Source: Kineosporia babensis
GTDB taxonomy: Bacteria; Actinomycetota; Actinomycetes; Actinomycetales; Kineosporiaceae
Assembly (NCBI RefSeq): GCF_021129305.1
Contig: NZ_JAJOMB010000020.1
Coordinates: 124,001 to 188,000 of the forward strand
Direction of reading: 5' to 3'
Length of the DNA stretch: 64,000 bases
In this document: positions 42,930 to 52,123 of the stretch, piece after piece
Numbering within the stretch: the stretch's first letter is position 1
How the letters are laid out: every line of letters starts with the position of its first letter
The notes under the pieces: generated by a model
Database searches by the model: none
Told to the model about the DNA's origin: nothing
The model's input: only the letters and a program-made list of their open reading frames with translations
Translations under genes and position numbers: made by a program

Positions 42930-43553
42930 ATGCAGCTGCAATTCGCCATCGACACCCTGAGCACCGAGAAGGCGCTGGAGCTGGCGGCCGCCGCGGCGCC
43001 GTCCGTCGACATCCTGGAGCTCGGCACGCCGCTGATCAAGAGCGTCGGGCTGAGCGTGATCACCGCGATGAAGCAGGCGCACCCGGACAAGATCGTCTTC
43101 GCCGACCTGAAGACGATGGACGCCGGTGAGCTGGAGGCCGACATCGCCTTCGCTACGGGCGCCGACCTGGTCACCGTGCTGGGCGCGGCCGGGGACAGCA
43201 CCCTCGCCGGTGCGGTGAAGGCCGCCCGCAAGTACGGCAAGGGTGTCGTCGTGGACCTGATCGGGGTGCACGACAAGGTGGGCCGGGCCAAGGAGGTCAT
43301 CGACCTGGGCGCCGAGTTCGTCGAGATGCACGCCGGCCTGGACGAGCAGGCCGAGCCCGGCTTCAGCCTGCAGACCCTGCTGGAGGCCGGCCGGAGCGCC
43401 GGGGTGCCGTTCTCGGTCGCCGGTGGTGTGAACGTCTCCAGCATCGCCGCGGTGCAGGGCTCCGGCGCCATCGTGGCCGTGGCCGGCAGCGCGATCTACA
43501 GCGCTCCTGACGTCGCCGCGGCGGCCGCCCAGCTGCGCGCTGCGATCAGCTGA
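42930..43553 (+). CDS. hxlA: 3-hexulose-6-phosphate synthase
   Basis: A 207-aa orotidine-decarboxylase-like barrel enzyme that condenses formaldehyde with ribulose 5-phosphate. Signature blocks are LELGTPLIKSVG, IVFADLKTMDAGELEADIAF (metal-binding Asp and Lys), DLVTVLGAAGDSTL, EMHAGLDEQ and FSVAGGVN. ATG 42930 has GAGGAG upstream; an earlier in-frame start would overlap hxlB. The order hxlB-hxlA is reversed relative to the common hxlAB. Confidence 0.96.
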   Translation: MQLQFAIDTLSTEKALELAAAAAPSVDILELGTPLIKSVGLSVITAMKQAHPDKIVFADLKTMDAGELEADIAFATGADLVTVLGAAGDSTLAGAVKAARKYGKGVVVDLIGVHDKVGRAKEVIDLGAEFVEMHAGLDEQAEPGFSLQTLLEAGRSAGVPFSVAGGVNVSSIAAVQGSGAIVAVAGSAIYSAPDVAAAAAQLRAAIS

Positions 43554-43572
43554 CCCGACGTGCGGGCAGGTC

Positions 43573-43595
43573 GGGCGGGGAACGGTTCCCCGCCC
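43573..43595. terminator. GC-rich hairpin after hxlA
   Basis: GGGCGGGGAA, loop CGG, TTCCCCGCCC: a perfect 10-bp stem 20 bp after the hxlA stop. There is no T-run, as often seen in GC-rich genomes, so terminator function is likely but not certain. Confidence 0.6.
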
Positions 43596-43668
43596 GCACC
43601 GGCGCTCTGATGACTCATTGGTAAGCTCTCGAATCGGGTATTGCTGACGCTATCGGGGGTTAACTGCA

Positions 43669-45231
43669 GTGGTCAGGACGGCAGAGCCGGACAGCCGACC
43701 GCCCGACCTGCCCCCCACGTCGGCGCAGCGCCGGATGCTGGGCAGTCCCGCCACGCGTTATCTGAGCGCCGGCGTCTACCTCGACCCGCCGTTCCGCAAC
43801 GCGGTCCTGCGGGAACTGGTGGGCTCGGCCAAGCGCTCGGTCGCGCCCGCGTTCAGCACCGACGCCGTACCGGTGGTGCGGCACGCCCTGAACGCGCGCC
43901 GCAACCAGGTCGTGCGCGATCTGGTGCTCACCGTCGTCCTGCTGGTCTTCCTGGTGCTGCAGGCCAAGCTGCTGCTGGCGATCCTGGCCCTGACCGGCTC
44001 GGCGCTGCTGACCCTGCGGGCGGCCCGCACCGCCCTGCGGCTGCGGTTCCTGGCCGCCCTCGTGCTGCTGGTGCCCGCGCTGATCGCGCTGCTGATCGCC
44101 CTGCTCCTGCTGGAGTCCAGTTCCGGGCTGTTCGCCTCGATCGACGGCTCCAGCGGGTACGAGGAGCACACCCCCTTCGGCGCCTTCCTGCTGGAGGTCA
44201 TCGGCGTCTTCGTGATCGTGATGGGGGCGGCCTGGACCACGATCACCGTCGAGCGGCTGATCAACCGGCAGACCATCCTGGACCACCTGATGCCGGGCCG
44301 GTTCGACCCCACGCAGAGCCCGGCCGGGCCCAGGTCCCGCCAGGCCCGGCTGCGGTACATCGCCGAGGCCCAGCTCGGCAACGTCACCTACTACCCGCAG
44401 GACGCCGCCGAGCAGCCGTTCATCGGTGCCGGGCCCGCGCAGCACACCTACACCCGGACGGTCTCGCTGGCCGCAGGCGGTGGCGGCGCGGCCGAGTTCA
44501 GCACCGAGAGCCTGCGTGAGGCCCTGGCCCGCGATCTGGCTCAGCTGAACGGTCCCGAGGAGGTCTCGGTCCAGGACCGGCTGATCACCCCGGCGAGCGC
44601 GCACTCCGGTGATCCGCGGCTGGATCCGGCCACCGGCCTGCTGCGCCACCGGCTGCCGGTCGCGGAGATGGAGCAGCTCACCGAGTCCGATTCCACCGGA
44701 ACCCACCGCTACCTGAGCGTGCGCACCGCACCGGACCGGGGTCAGGGCGAGGTCTGGGTGTTCGTGCGGGCCCTGGTCCAGGGCCGCCGGCTGCACCTGG
44801 ACCTGGTCAGCTGCGGTCTGCCGCCGGTCCGGGCCCGGTACCGCGAGATCGACCAGTACGCCGCGTCCGGGCCCGGGGTGGTGCTGCGCACCGCGCTCGG
44901 CGTGCTCCCCGACCTGCCCGGTACCTTCCTGCGTGCACCGCTGAACCTGGTGCTGGCCCTGCTCGGCCAGGAGCAGCTGTCCTGGGACCTGCGCGATCGG
45001 CTGCGCCAGCTCGGGACCTCGGACGAGCGCGGCGCCCACGCCAGCGTGCGCGAACTGGGCACCGATCAGGAGTCCGGGAATCTGATGGCCGGCTTCGCGG
45101 CGCAGCGGCAGATCCGGGTGATCGAGCAGCAGATCATCGAGACCGTCGCCGCCTCGATGGAGAACGCCGGCCTCGACCCGGAGGAGTTCCACCGCCGGAC
45201 GCAGGTCATTCTCGATGGGACGGACCAGTGA
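43669..45231 (+). CDS. hypothetical membrane protein (520 aa)
   Basis: GTG start. Two clusters of hydrophobic helices (about residues 83-150 and 178-198) follow a cytoplasmic N-terminus (TRYLSAGVYLDPPFRNAVLRELVG). The large C-terminal soluble part has RARYREIDQYAASGPGVVLRTALG and a final charged helix. I recognise no family. The stop overlaps the GTG of the zinc-ribbon gene (GTGA), so the two products probably act together at the membrane. Confidence 0.75.
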   Translation: MVRTAEPDSRPPDLPPTSAQRRMLGSPATRYLSAGVYLDPPFRNAVLRELVGSAKRSVAPAFSTDAVPVVRHALNARRNQVVRDLVLTVVLLVFLVLQAKLLLAILALTGSALLTLRAARTALRLRFLAALVLLVPALIALLIALLLLESSSGLFASIDGSSGYEEHTPFGAFLLEVIGVFVIVMGAAWTTITVERLINRQTILDHLMPGRFDPTQSPAGPRSRQARLRYIAEAQLGNVTYYPQDAAEQPFIGAGPAQHTYTRTVSLAAGGGGAAEFSTESLREALARDLAQLNGPEEVSVQDRLITPASAHSGDPRLDPATGLLRHRLPVAEMEQLTESDSTGTHRYLSVRTAPDRGQGEVWVFVRALVQGRRLHLDLVSCGLPPVRARYREIDQYAASGPGVVLRTALGVLPDLPGTFLRAPLNLVLALLGQEQLSWDLRDRLRQLGTSDERGAHASVRELGTDQESGNLMAGFAAQRQIRVIEQQIIETVAASMENAGLDPEEFHRRTQVILDGTDQ

Positions 45232-45995
45232 CCTGTACCCGCTGCGGCGCCGGCTACCTGCTCGCCGACCCCGAATGCCCGCGCTGCGGACTGGAACTGC
45301 AGGCCGCGCTCCCCTCGGTCAGCGGGAACGCGCTGACGCCGGTGCGCACCACCCGTGACTCCGAACGTCCCTGGATCATCCGGGGTGTGTCCGTCGTCGG
45401 CGTCCTGATCTGCGTCTTCGTCGGCCTGCAGTTCGCGGCCAGCCGCAGCGGGGACGACGCGTCCTCCAGTCTGCGGCCGGCCGACCTGCCCTCGGGGGTG
45501 GCCAGCACCGGCACCGCCGCCCCGACCACCGTGGTGAACCTGGCCAAGAGCGCCACGATCGTCGCGGACCGTACCGCCGATCCGGCCGAGGACGCCGCCG
45601 GCGACCCGGTCACCTACGGCACCGAGCACCTGACCGACGAAGACCCGAACACCGCCTGGCGGGCCCCCGGCTTCTACTCGGACGAGTTCATCACCATCAC
45701 GTTGCCGGCCGCCTCGACGATCCAGACGGTCGGGCTGACCAACGGCTACACCAAGGTCGACCCGGTCTCCGGCGAGGACCGTTACCCCGCCGGACGCCGG
45801 ATCCGCTCGGTGACCTGGATGTTCGACAACGGCCTGAGCGTCAACCAGTCGCTGGAGGACGAGACCCGCGAGATCCAGTACATGACGATCGAGGCGGTGC
45901 AGTCCCGGACCGTCCGGCTGCGGGTCAACCAGACCACCACCCCGGGCCAGTTCACCGACGACTACACCGCCATCTCGGAACTGTTCGTCGGTTAG
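45228..45995 (+). CDS. zinc-ribbon, membrane-anchored discoidin-like protein
   Basis: A 255-aa protein. The N-terminal zinc ribbon has Cys3, Cys6, Cys17 and Cys20 (CTRC...CPRC). One transmembrane helix follows (about residues 50-66), then a Ser/Thr/Ala linker and an extracytoplasmic F5/8-type-C/discoidin-like domain (AEHLTDEDPNTAWRA-like segment, FITITLPAASTIQTVGLTNGY, RTVRLRVNQT). Similar layouts occur in actinobacterial proteins with glycan-binding NADase-type domains. Coupled to the 520-aa membrane protein gene. Exact role unknown. Confidence 0.8.
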   Translation: MTCTRCGAGYLLADPECPRCGLELQAALPSVSGNALTPVRTTRDSERPWIIRGVSVVGVLICVFVGLQFAASRSGDDASSSLRPADLPSGVASTGTAAPTTVVNLAKSATIVADRTADPAEDAAGDPVTYGTEHLTDEDPNTAWRAPGFYSDEFITITLPAASTIQTVGLTNGYTKVDPVSGEDRYPAGRRIRSVTWMFDNGLSVNQSLEDETREIQYMTIEAVQSRTVRLRVNQTTTPGQFTDDYTAISELFVG

Positions 45996-48268
45996 GTTCT
46001 AGCCACCGTGACCTTCCCTTCGACGGGTCCGGCCAGGGTGCCGTCGCCGTCCGCCGCCTGAGCGGTCAGCGCCCAGGTGTACACGCCAGGCGTGGCGCCG
46101 GTGGTGTCCCAGTTCAGGCCGTGGACGGTGCCGTGGGCGGCCTCACCGGTCAGGTTCGCCACCACCCGGCTGTTGCGCCGGATCGTGAGCTTGACCGCGA
46201 TGAGCGCCTTGCTGGTGTCGAACTCCGGCGCCCAGTTGGTGCCTGCGGTGACGCTGGGCTCGGTCTTGGCCGCGATCAGCCTGGGCCGGTAGTTGGTGTC
46301 CTGACCGAACGGCAGCGGCAGCACCTGGGCCCGCCCGTTGGCCGCGACCCCGGTCATCAGGTGGTCGTAGACGTCGGCCGGGGCCTTCAGCGGCGTGATC
46401 TGTGGATTAGTGCGGTTCGAGCGGGTGTTCAGGACCCGCAACCGCCCAGCGTTGTCCTGCCAGCTCAAAGTGCCCTCGGTGAAGCGCAGTTCGTGTACCC
46501 CGCCAGTGTTCGTGACCACGCGGGGCTGCTGCGGTTTGGCCAAGGTGGCGATCCGCAGCGACGAGCCGTCAGCCCAGGCGATGTCACTCCCCCAGATCGC
46601 CACCTCGCCGCCGGCCCCCTGAGCCAGGGTGCTGGCCGCGCCCTGCGTCACGTCCTGCGTGCGCAACTGCCCGCCGGTCGTCGACCACAACACCCGCGAG
46701 CCAAACAGATCAACGTCTTTCGTCCCGCTGGTCAGGTCGAGCAGCGGGGTGGCGCTCTTGTCCCGGAACACCCGGTTGCCGGCCACGGCGTACGGGCCGG
46801 ACAGCCGCAGCGGCGTCGGCTCGGCGGAGGCCGGGCCAAGGTCGGTGGTGGAGAACGTACTGCTGGCCAGGTAGTAGTGCGGTGTGGGTGGCAGCCCACG
46901 CAACAGCCAGCGGTCGCCGGACGCCGCCAGGGCCCCGGGTGGGGACATCAGCCAGGCGGGCACCCGGAAGAACGGTTCCCCGGTCTCCTTGGCGCCCAGC
47001 GACAGGCGCCCGGCTGAATCCTGTTCGACCGGACGTCGGGCGATCAGCCGGATCCCGTCATCGGGGTCGGCGGAGCCGGGCCGGCCGGTGTAGTACAGCC
47101 GCCCGGCCGCCAGCGCGAGTGTCTCGACCGGGCGGTAGGTCTCGGTCAGGGCTGCGAGTGGCCGGGACGTCCCGTCGGCGGTGATCTCGTGCACTCCGGC
47201 GGGTTGCTCGGCGGCCGAGCCGAGGGCGTACACCAGGCGGTTGCCGATGGCCTCGACGCCGCCGAACTGGCTCGTCTCGGTACTTCCGGTGCCGAAAAGG
47301 CTCTCTGGTAAGGGCACCTCCCGCCAGGCACCGGCGACCAGGACCCGCAGCCCGGTCGTGTTCAGCTTCCCGGGCGGTACCCAGGAGTCGGCGACGGCGA
47401 CCTGCTGGTCGGTCGCGGCGAAGTCGATCCGGGTGCCGGCGCGCAACCACGGCACTTCCTGGTCGGTGATCTCGGTGTCGGTGCGGGCCCTGCGCCCGAT
47501 CCTGGAGAAGGACCGGTCGGCGAAACCGTACGAGAGCCAGACGAAGGACGACGGGGTCAGGGCTACCTGTCCCGGCCAGTACCCGGGTGCGGTCCGGGGC
47601 GGGACGATCACCTCGACGGCGCTGGAACCGAACGGCACGTGTACCAGGGTGCGGCCGGACGTGGGCTGGTCGGCGATCGTGCGGGCGTAGCTGATCAGCG
47701 CACTACCGGCGTCGGCAGCGACGTAGGTGGGTGCCCCGGCCATGCCCGGGTCGGCCGACACGTCGTTGATCAGGACTTTGTCGGCGAGACCTTTGCGGTG
47801 CAGGGTGATGCGGCTGCCGAGCTCTCCGACGTATCCGGTGGGGACGAAGGCGAGCGGCCGATCGGGAACGTTCTGGGTGGTCGTGGCCCCGGTGCGCAGA
47901 TCGGCGGTGTGGATCCGCCAGGCGCTGTCGGCGGCGGTGGCCCACCGTAGCTGGTGGCCGGTCAGGTCCTTGACCTGCTGGAGCCGCCCGGGCGAACCGT
48001 CCTCGGAGTAGGTGATCCGGTTGTCGGCGAAGGGTTTTCCGGCCGGGGCGGTGAGCACCTCGGTGTGGTTGCGGGCCACTGTGTATCCGGACGGGCCGGC
48101 GCCGAGCAGGGTGAGCTGCTGGGGCTTGGATATCTGGCCCGGTAGTTCGGCCCCGGGTGATCCGGTCGCCCCGGCCGGCGAGGCCAGTGCGAAGATGGTG
48201 ATGAGAGCGGCAAATCCGCCCGCAGCCTGACGTTTGCGGCGGCGGGTGTGCGGTGGCGCGGTGCTCAT
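45992..48268 (-). CDS. secreted beta-propeller-like protein with FlgD-type Ig domain
   Basis: A 758-aa exported protein. A basic N-region and signal peptide (RRRKRQAAGGFAALITIFALASPAGA) come first. Many short repeats with alternating strands follow (for example SGDRWLLRGLPPTPHYYL, GNRVFRDKSATPLLDL, GSDIAWADGSSLRIA), which suggest a propeller. The C-terminal domain of about 80 aa (KLTIRRNSRVVANLTGEAAHGTV...GVYTWALTA) resembles FlgD immunoglobulin-like domains. ATG 48268 with AAGG upstream opens the signal peptide. It overlaps the convergent zinc-ribbon gene by 4 bp. Function unknown. Confidence 0.82.
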   Translation of the reverse strand: MSTAPPHTRRRKRQAAGGFAALITIFALASPAGATGSPGAELPGQISKPQQLTLLGAGPSGYTVARNHTEVLTAPAGKPFADNRITYSEDGSPGRLQQVKDLTGHQLRWATAADSAWRIHTADLRTGATTTQNVPDRPLAFVPTGYVGELGSRITLHRKGLADKVLINDVSADPGMAGAPTYVAADAGSALISYARTIADQPTSGRTLVHVPFGSSAVEVIVPPRTAPGYWPGQVALTPSSFVWLSYGFADRSFSRIGRRARTDTEITDQEVPWLRAGTRIDFAATDQQVAVADSWVPPGKLNTTGLRVLVAGAWREVPLPESLFGTGSTETSQFGGVEAIGNRLVYALGSAAEQPAGVHEITADGTSRPLAALTETYRPVETLALAAGRLYYTGRPGSADPDDGIRLIARRPVEQDSAGRLSLGAKETGEPFFRVPAWLMSPPGALAASGDRWLLRGLPPTPHYYLASSTFSTTDLGPASAEPTPLRLSGPYAVAGNRVFRDKSATPLLDLTSGTKDVDLFGSRVLWSTTGGQLRTQDVTQGAASTLAQGAGGEVAIWGSDIAWADGSSLRIATLAKPQQPRVVTNTGGVHELRFTEGTLSWQDNAGRLRVLNTRSNRTNPQITPLKAPADVYDHLMTGVAANGRAQVLPLPFGQDTNYRPRLIAAKTEPSVTAGTNWAPEFDTSKALIAVKLTIRRNSRVVANLTGEAAHGTVHGLNWDTTGATPGVYTWALTAQAADGDGTLAGPVEGKVTVART

Positions 48269-48292
48269 GTCGAAAACCTTCCCCCCGAAGAT

Positions 48293-48315
48293 GATCACGC
48301 TGAGGCTAGGTGATC
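48293..48315. promoter_or_regulatory. inverted repeat GATCAC-N11-GTGATC
   Basis: Perfect 6-bp arms in the divergent promoter region between the secreted propeller gene and the diguanylate cyclase gene. It could be a regulator site; no matching regulator nearby. Confidence 0.3.
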
Positions 48316-48419
48316 TTGAGGCTGCGGCCGGCCGGGGGCGCGCCGGGAAATTCGGAGCTTCACCCGATCGCGCAACCGGCCGATGATGACGGCTCAAGGG
48401 CTTCGGGGGGAGCAGGCTG

Positions 48420-49856
48420 GTGCCAGGGTCACGGGGGTGGCAGTGGTACGTCGCGTTCTGCGCCGTACTGGCCCTGGTGTACCCGTTGCTGCCTTGGGAG
48501 CACGTCCAGGCGGTCCTGGCCACGCTGCTGCATTTCTGCGCGAGCGGCATCATTTTGGCTGGCGTCCGTATCTACCGGCCAGCGCTGCGCTGGCCCTGGT
48601 ACGCCCTGGCCGCACGGGCCGGTCTGTTCGCCGTCGGGGACATCGCCTACTGGACGCAGAGTGCCTTCGGCCAGGACGTGTTCCCGTCCTGGGCCGATGC
48701 CTTCTACGTTCCCTCCAACCTGGCCCTGATCGCCGCGCTGATCGGCTTCACGCTGTCGCGACATACCGGCTGGGACCGCCCCGGCCTGATCGACGCGGCG
48801 GTCCTGACCATCGGCGCGAGCATGCTGGCCTGGCTGTACCTGATCTCCCCCACGGCCGGCGACGGCACCCTGTCGTTGTTCGCCCAGGCGGTGTCGCTGG
48901 CCTATCCGATCCTGGATCTGACCGCTCTGGCCGTGCTCTTCCGGCTGACCATCGGCGCCGGGAAAAGGCCGTTCGCGTACCGTCTGCTGGTTGCCGGGGT
49001 GAGCTGTCTGCTGGTCACCGACATCGCCTACACCCTGCTGGAGCTGGAGGGCCTGTACAGCGCGGGCGGGCTCCTGGACGGCGGCTGGTTCTTCAGTCAT
49101 GCGCTGCTGGCCGCGGCCGCCCTGCACCCGTCCATGCCCGCGATCTCCCAGGCCACCGCGCCGCTGCTGGCCGGGGTGATCGGGCGAAGACGGTTGTACG
49201 GGCTGGCCGCCGCCAGCCTGATGGCCCCGCTGGTGCTGCTGCTGGAATGGCTGCGCGGCGGGCCGATCGACGCGCCGCTGATCGCGTTCGGCTCGATCGC
49301 CCTGTACCTGCTGGTCCTGGCCCGGCTGCACGGTGTGGTGGAGCAGCTGGACGACTCGTTGCAGACGGCCCGGACGCAGGCCCACACCGACCAGCTCACC
49401 GGTCTGGCCAACCGCCGGTTGTTCCATGACCGCTGGCAGCAGAACCTGAGTGGGACGGCCGGGCCGACTGCGCTGCTGTACGTGGACCTGGACGGCTTCA
49501 AGAAGATCAACGACACGCTCGGGCACGAGAGCGGCGACGTGGTGCTGCGGACCGTGGCCGAGCGGATCAGCGCCGTGGTGCGTTCCGGTGACGTGGTGGC
49601 CCGTCTCGGCGGCGACGAGTTCGCGGTGATCCTGCCCGGGGCCAGCGACGAGCACGCCGACGACATCGCCTCGCGCATCCTGGCCACGATCAGCCGCCCG
49701 ATCGACCTGGACGGTCACCGGGTCTCGGTGGGGGCCAGCATCGGGGTGCTCCTGGCGCCGCCGGGCGCCGATCCGGAACAATCGATCAAGAGCGCCGACT
49801 CCGCCATGTATGCCGCCAAAACCGGTGGCCGTGGCCAGATCCGCCACGCATCATAA
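48420..49856 (+). CDS. membrane diguanylate cyclase (GGDEF)
   Basis: A 478-aa protein with about nine membrane helices in residues 8-300 (a MASE-type sensor) and a C-terminal GGDEF domain. The active site is GGDEF at residues 397-401. An RSGD inhibitory-site motif stands exactly five residues before it (386-389), so product inhibition by c-di-GMP is expected. The domain opens with HTDQLTGLANRRLF. GTG start with a G-rich ribosome binding site. It should synthesise c-di-GMP. The kinase gene starts 4 bp after its stop. Confidence 0.94.
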   Translation: MPGSRGWQWYVAFCAVLALVYPLLPWEHVQAVLATLLHFCASGIILAGVRIYRPALRWPWYALAARAGLFAVGDIAYWTQSAFGQDVFPSWADAFYVPSNLALIAALIGFTLSRHTGWDRPGLIDAAVLTIGASMLAWLYLISPTAGDGTLSLFAQAVSLAYPILDLTALAVLFRLTIGAGKRPFAYRLLVAGVSCLLVTDIAYTLLELEGLYSAGGLLDGGWFFSHALLAAAALHPSMPAISQATAPLLAGVIGRRRLYGLAAASLMAPLVLLLEWLRGGPIDAPLIAFGSIALYLLVLARLHGVVEQLDDSLQTARTQAHTDQLTGLANRRLFHDRWQQNLSGTAGPTALLYVDLDGFKKINDTLGHESGDVVLRTVAERISAVVRSGDVVARLGGDEFAVILPGASDEHADDIASRILATISRPIDLDGHRVSVGASIGVLLAPPGADPEQSIKSADSAMYAAKTGGRGQIRHAS

Positions 49857-49860
49857 GCGG

Positions 49861-50708
49861 GTGATCTTGCTGCCGGAGAACCTGCTGCGCCATGCCCGGG
49901 ACAACCACGACGCGCAGTTCCACGGCTGGTTGCGTGAGTTGCCGGACATCGTCGACGAGTACGCGGCCCGCTGGTCCCTGCAGCTCCAGGAGCCGTACCA
50001 GCCCGGCGGGACCTGTTCCTGGGTGGCTGCGGCCGACGGGGACCGGGTGCTCAAGGTCAGCTGGCGGCACTACGAGGCGGACGACGAGGCTGCCGGGCTC
50101 GCAACCTGGTCCGGGCACGGCGCGGTCCGCGTGCACGCGAGCGAACAAACCGCTGTGAGCAGTGTGCTGCTGCTGGAACGCTGCACGCCGGGTACCCCGC
50201 TGGCCGAGGCCCGGCCCGAGGCGGAGCAGGACGCCGTGATCGTCGAGGTGCTGCGCAAGCTGTGGGCGGCGCCCCTGGGCGGGCACCCGTTCCGGCCGCT
50301 GAGCCAGATGTGCAACGCCTGGGCCGACTCGGCCCAGGCCCGCCCGATCACGATCGACCGCGGTCTGGCCCGGGCCGGGCTGAACCTCCTGCGTGAGCTA
50401 CCCACCACCGCCACCGAGCAGGTGCTGCTGGCCACCGACCTGCACGCCGGCAACGTGCTGCAGGCCGAGCGTGAGCCGTGGCTGGTGATCGACCCCAAGC
50501 CGTACGTCGGCGACCCGCACTACGACGTCCTGCAGCACCTGCTCAACTGCGACGAGCGCCTGCACCACGATCCGCGGGCGCTGGTGCACCGGGTGGCCGA
50601 TCTGGCCGGGCTGGACCGCGACCGGGTGCTGGCCTGGTTGTTCGCGCGATGCGTGCACGCCTCGCTCGACCTTCCGGTCCTGCGCCCGGTCGCTACCCGG
50701 CTGGCTGG

Positions 50709-50718
<10 letters not shown>
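49861..50718 (+). CDS. aminoglycoside/hydroxyurea phosphotransferase family (APH(6)-like)
   Basis: A 285-aa APH-fold kinase. The catalytic loop is LLATDLHAGNVL (Asp, His, Asn) and the metal Asp is in WLVIDPKPYVGDPHYDV, the combination seen in streptomycin 6-phosphotransferases. GTG 49861 is used; an upstream in-frame start would overlap the GGDEF gene. Many genomic members are not resistance genes, so substrate is open. It overlaps the convergent GH1 gene by 10 bp. Confidence 0.86.
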
Positions 50719-52082
<1,364 letters not shown>

Positions 52083-52123
52083 CAAAGCTCCTGAGAGGGT
52101 TAGTAAATGGAGGACGGTGTGGC

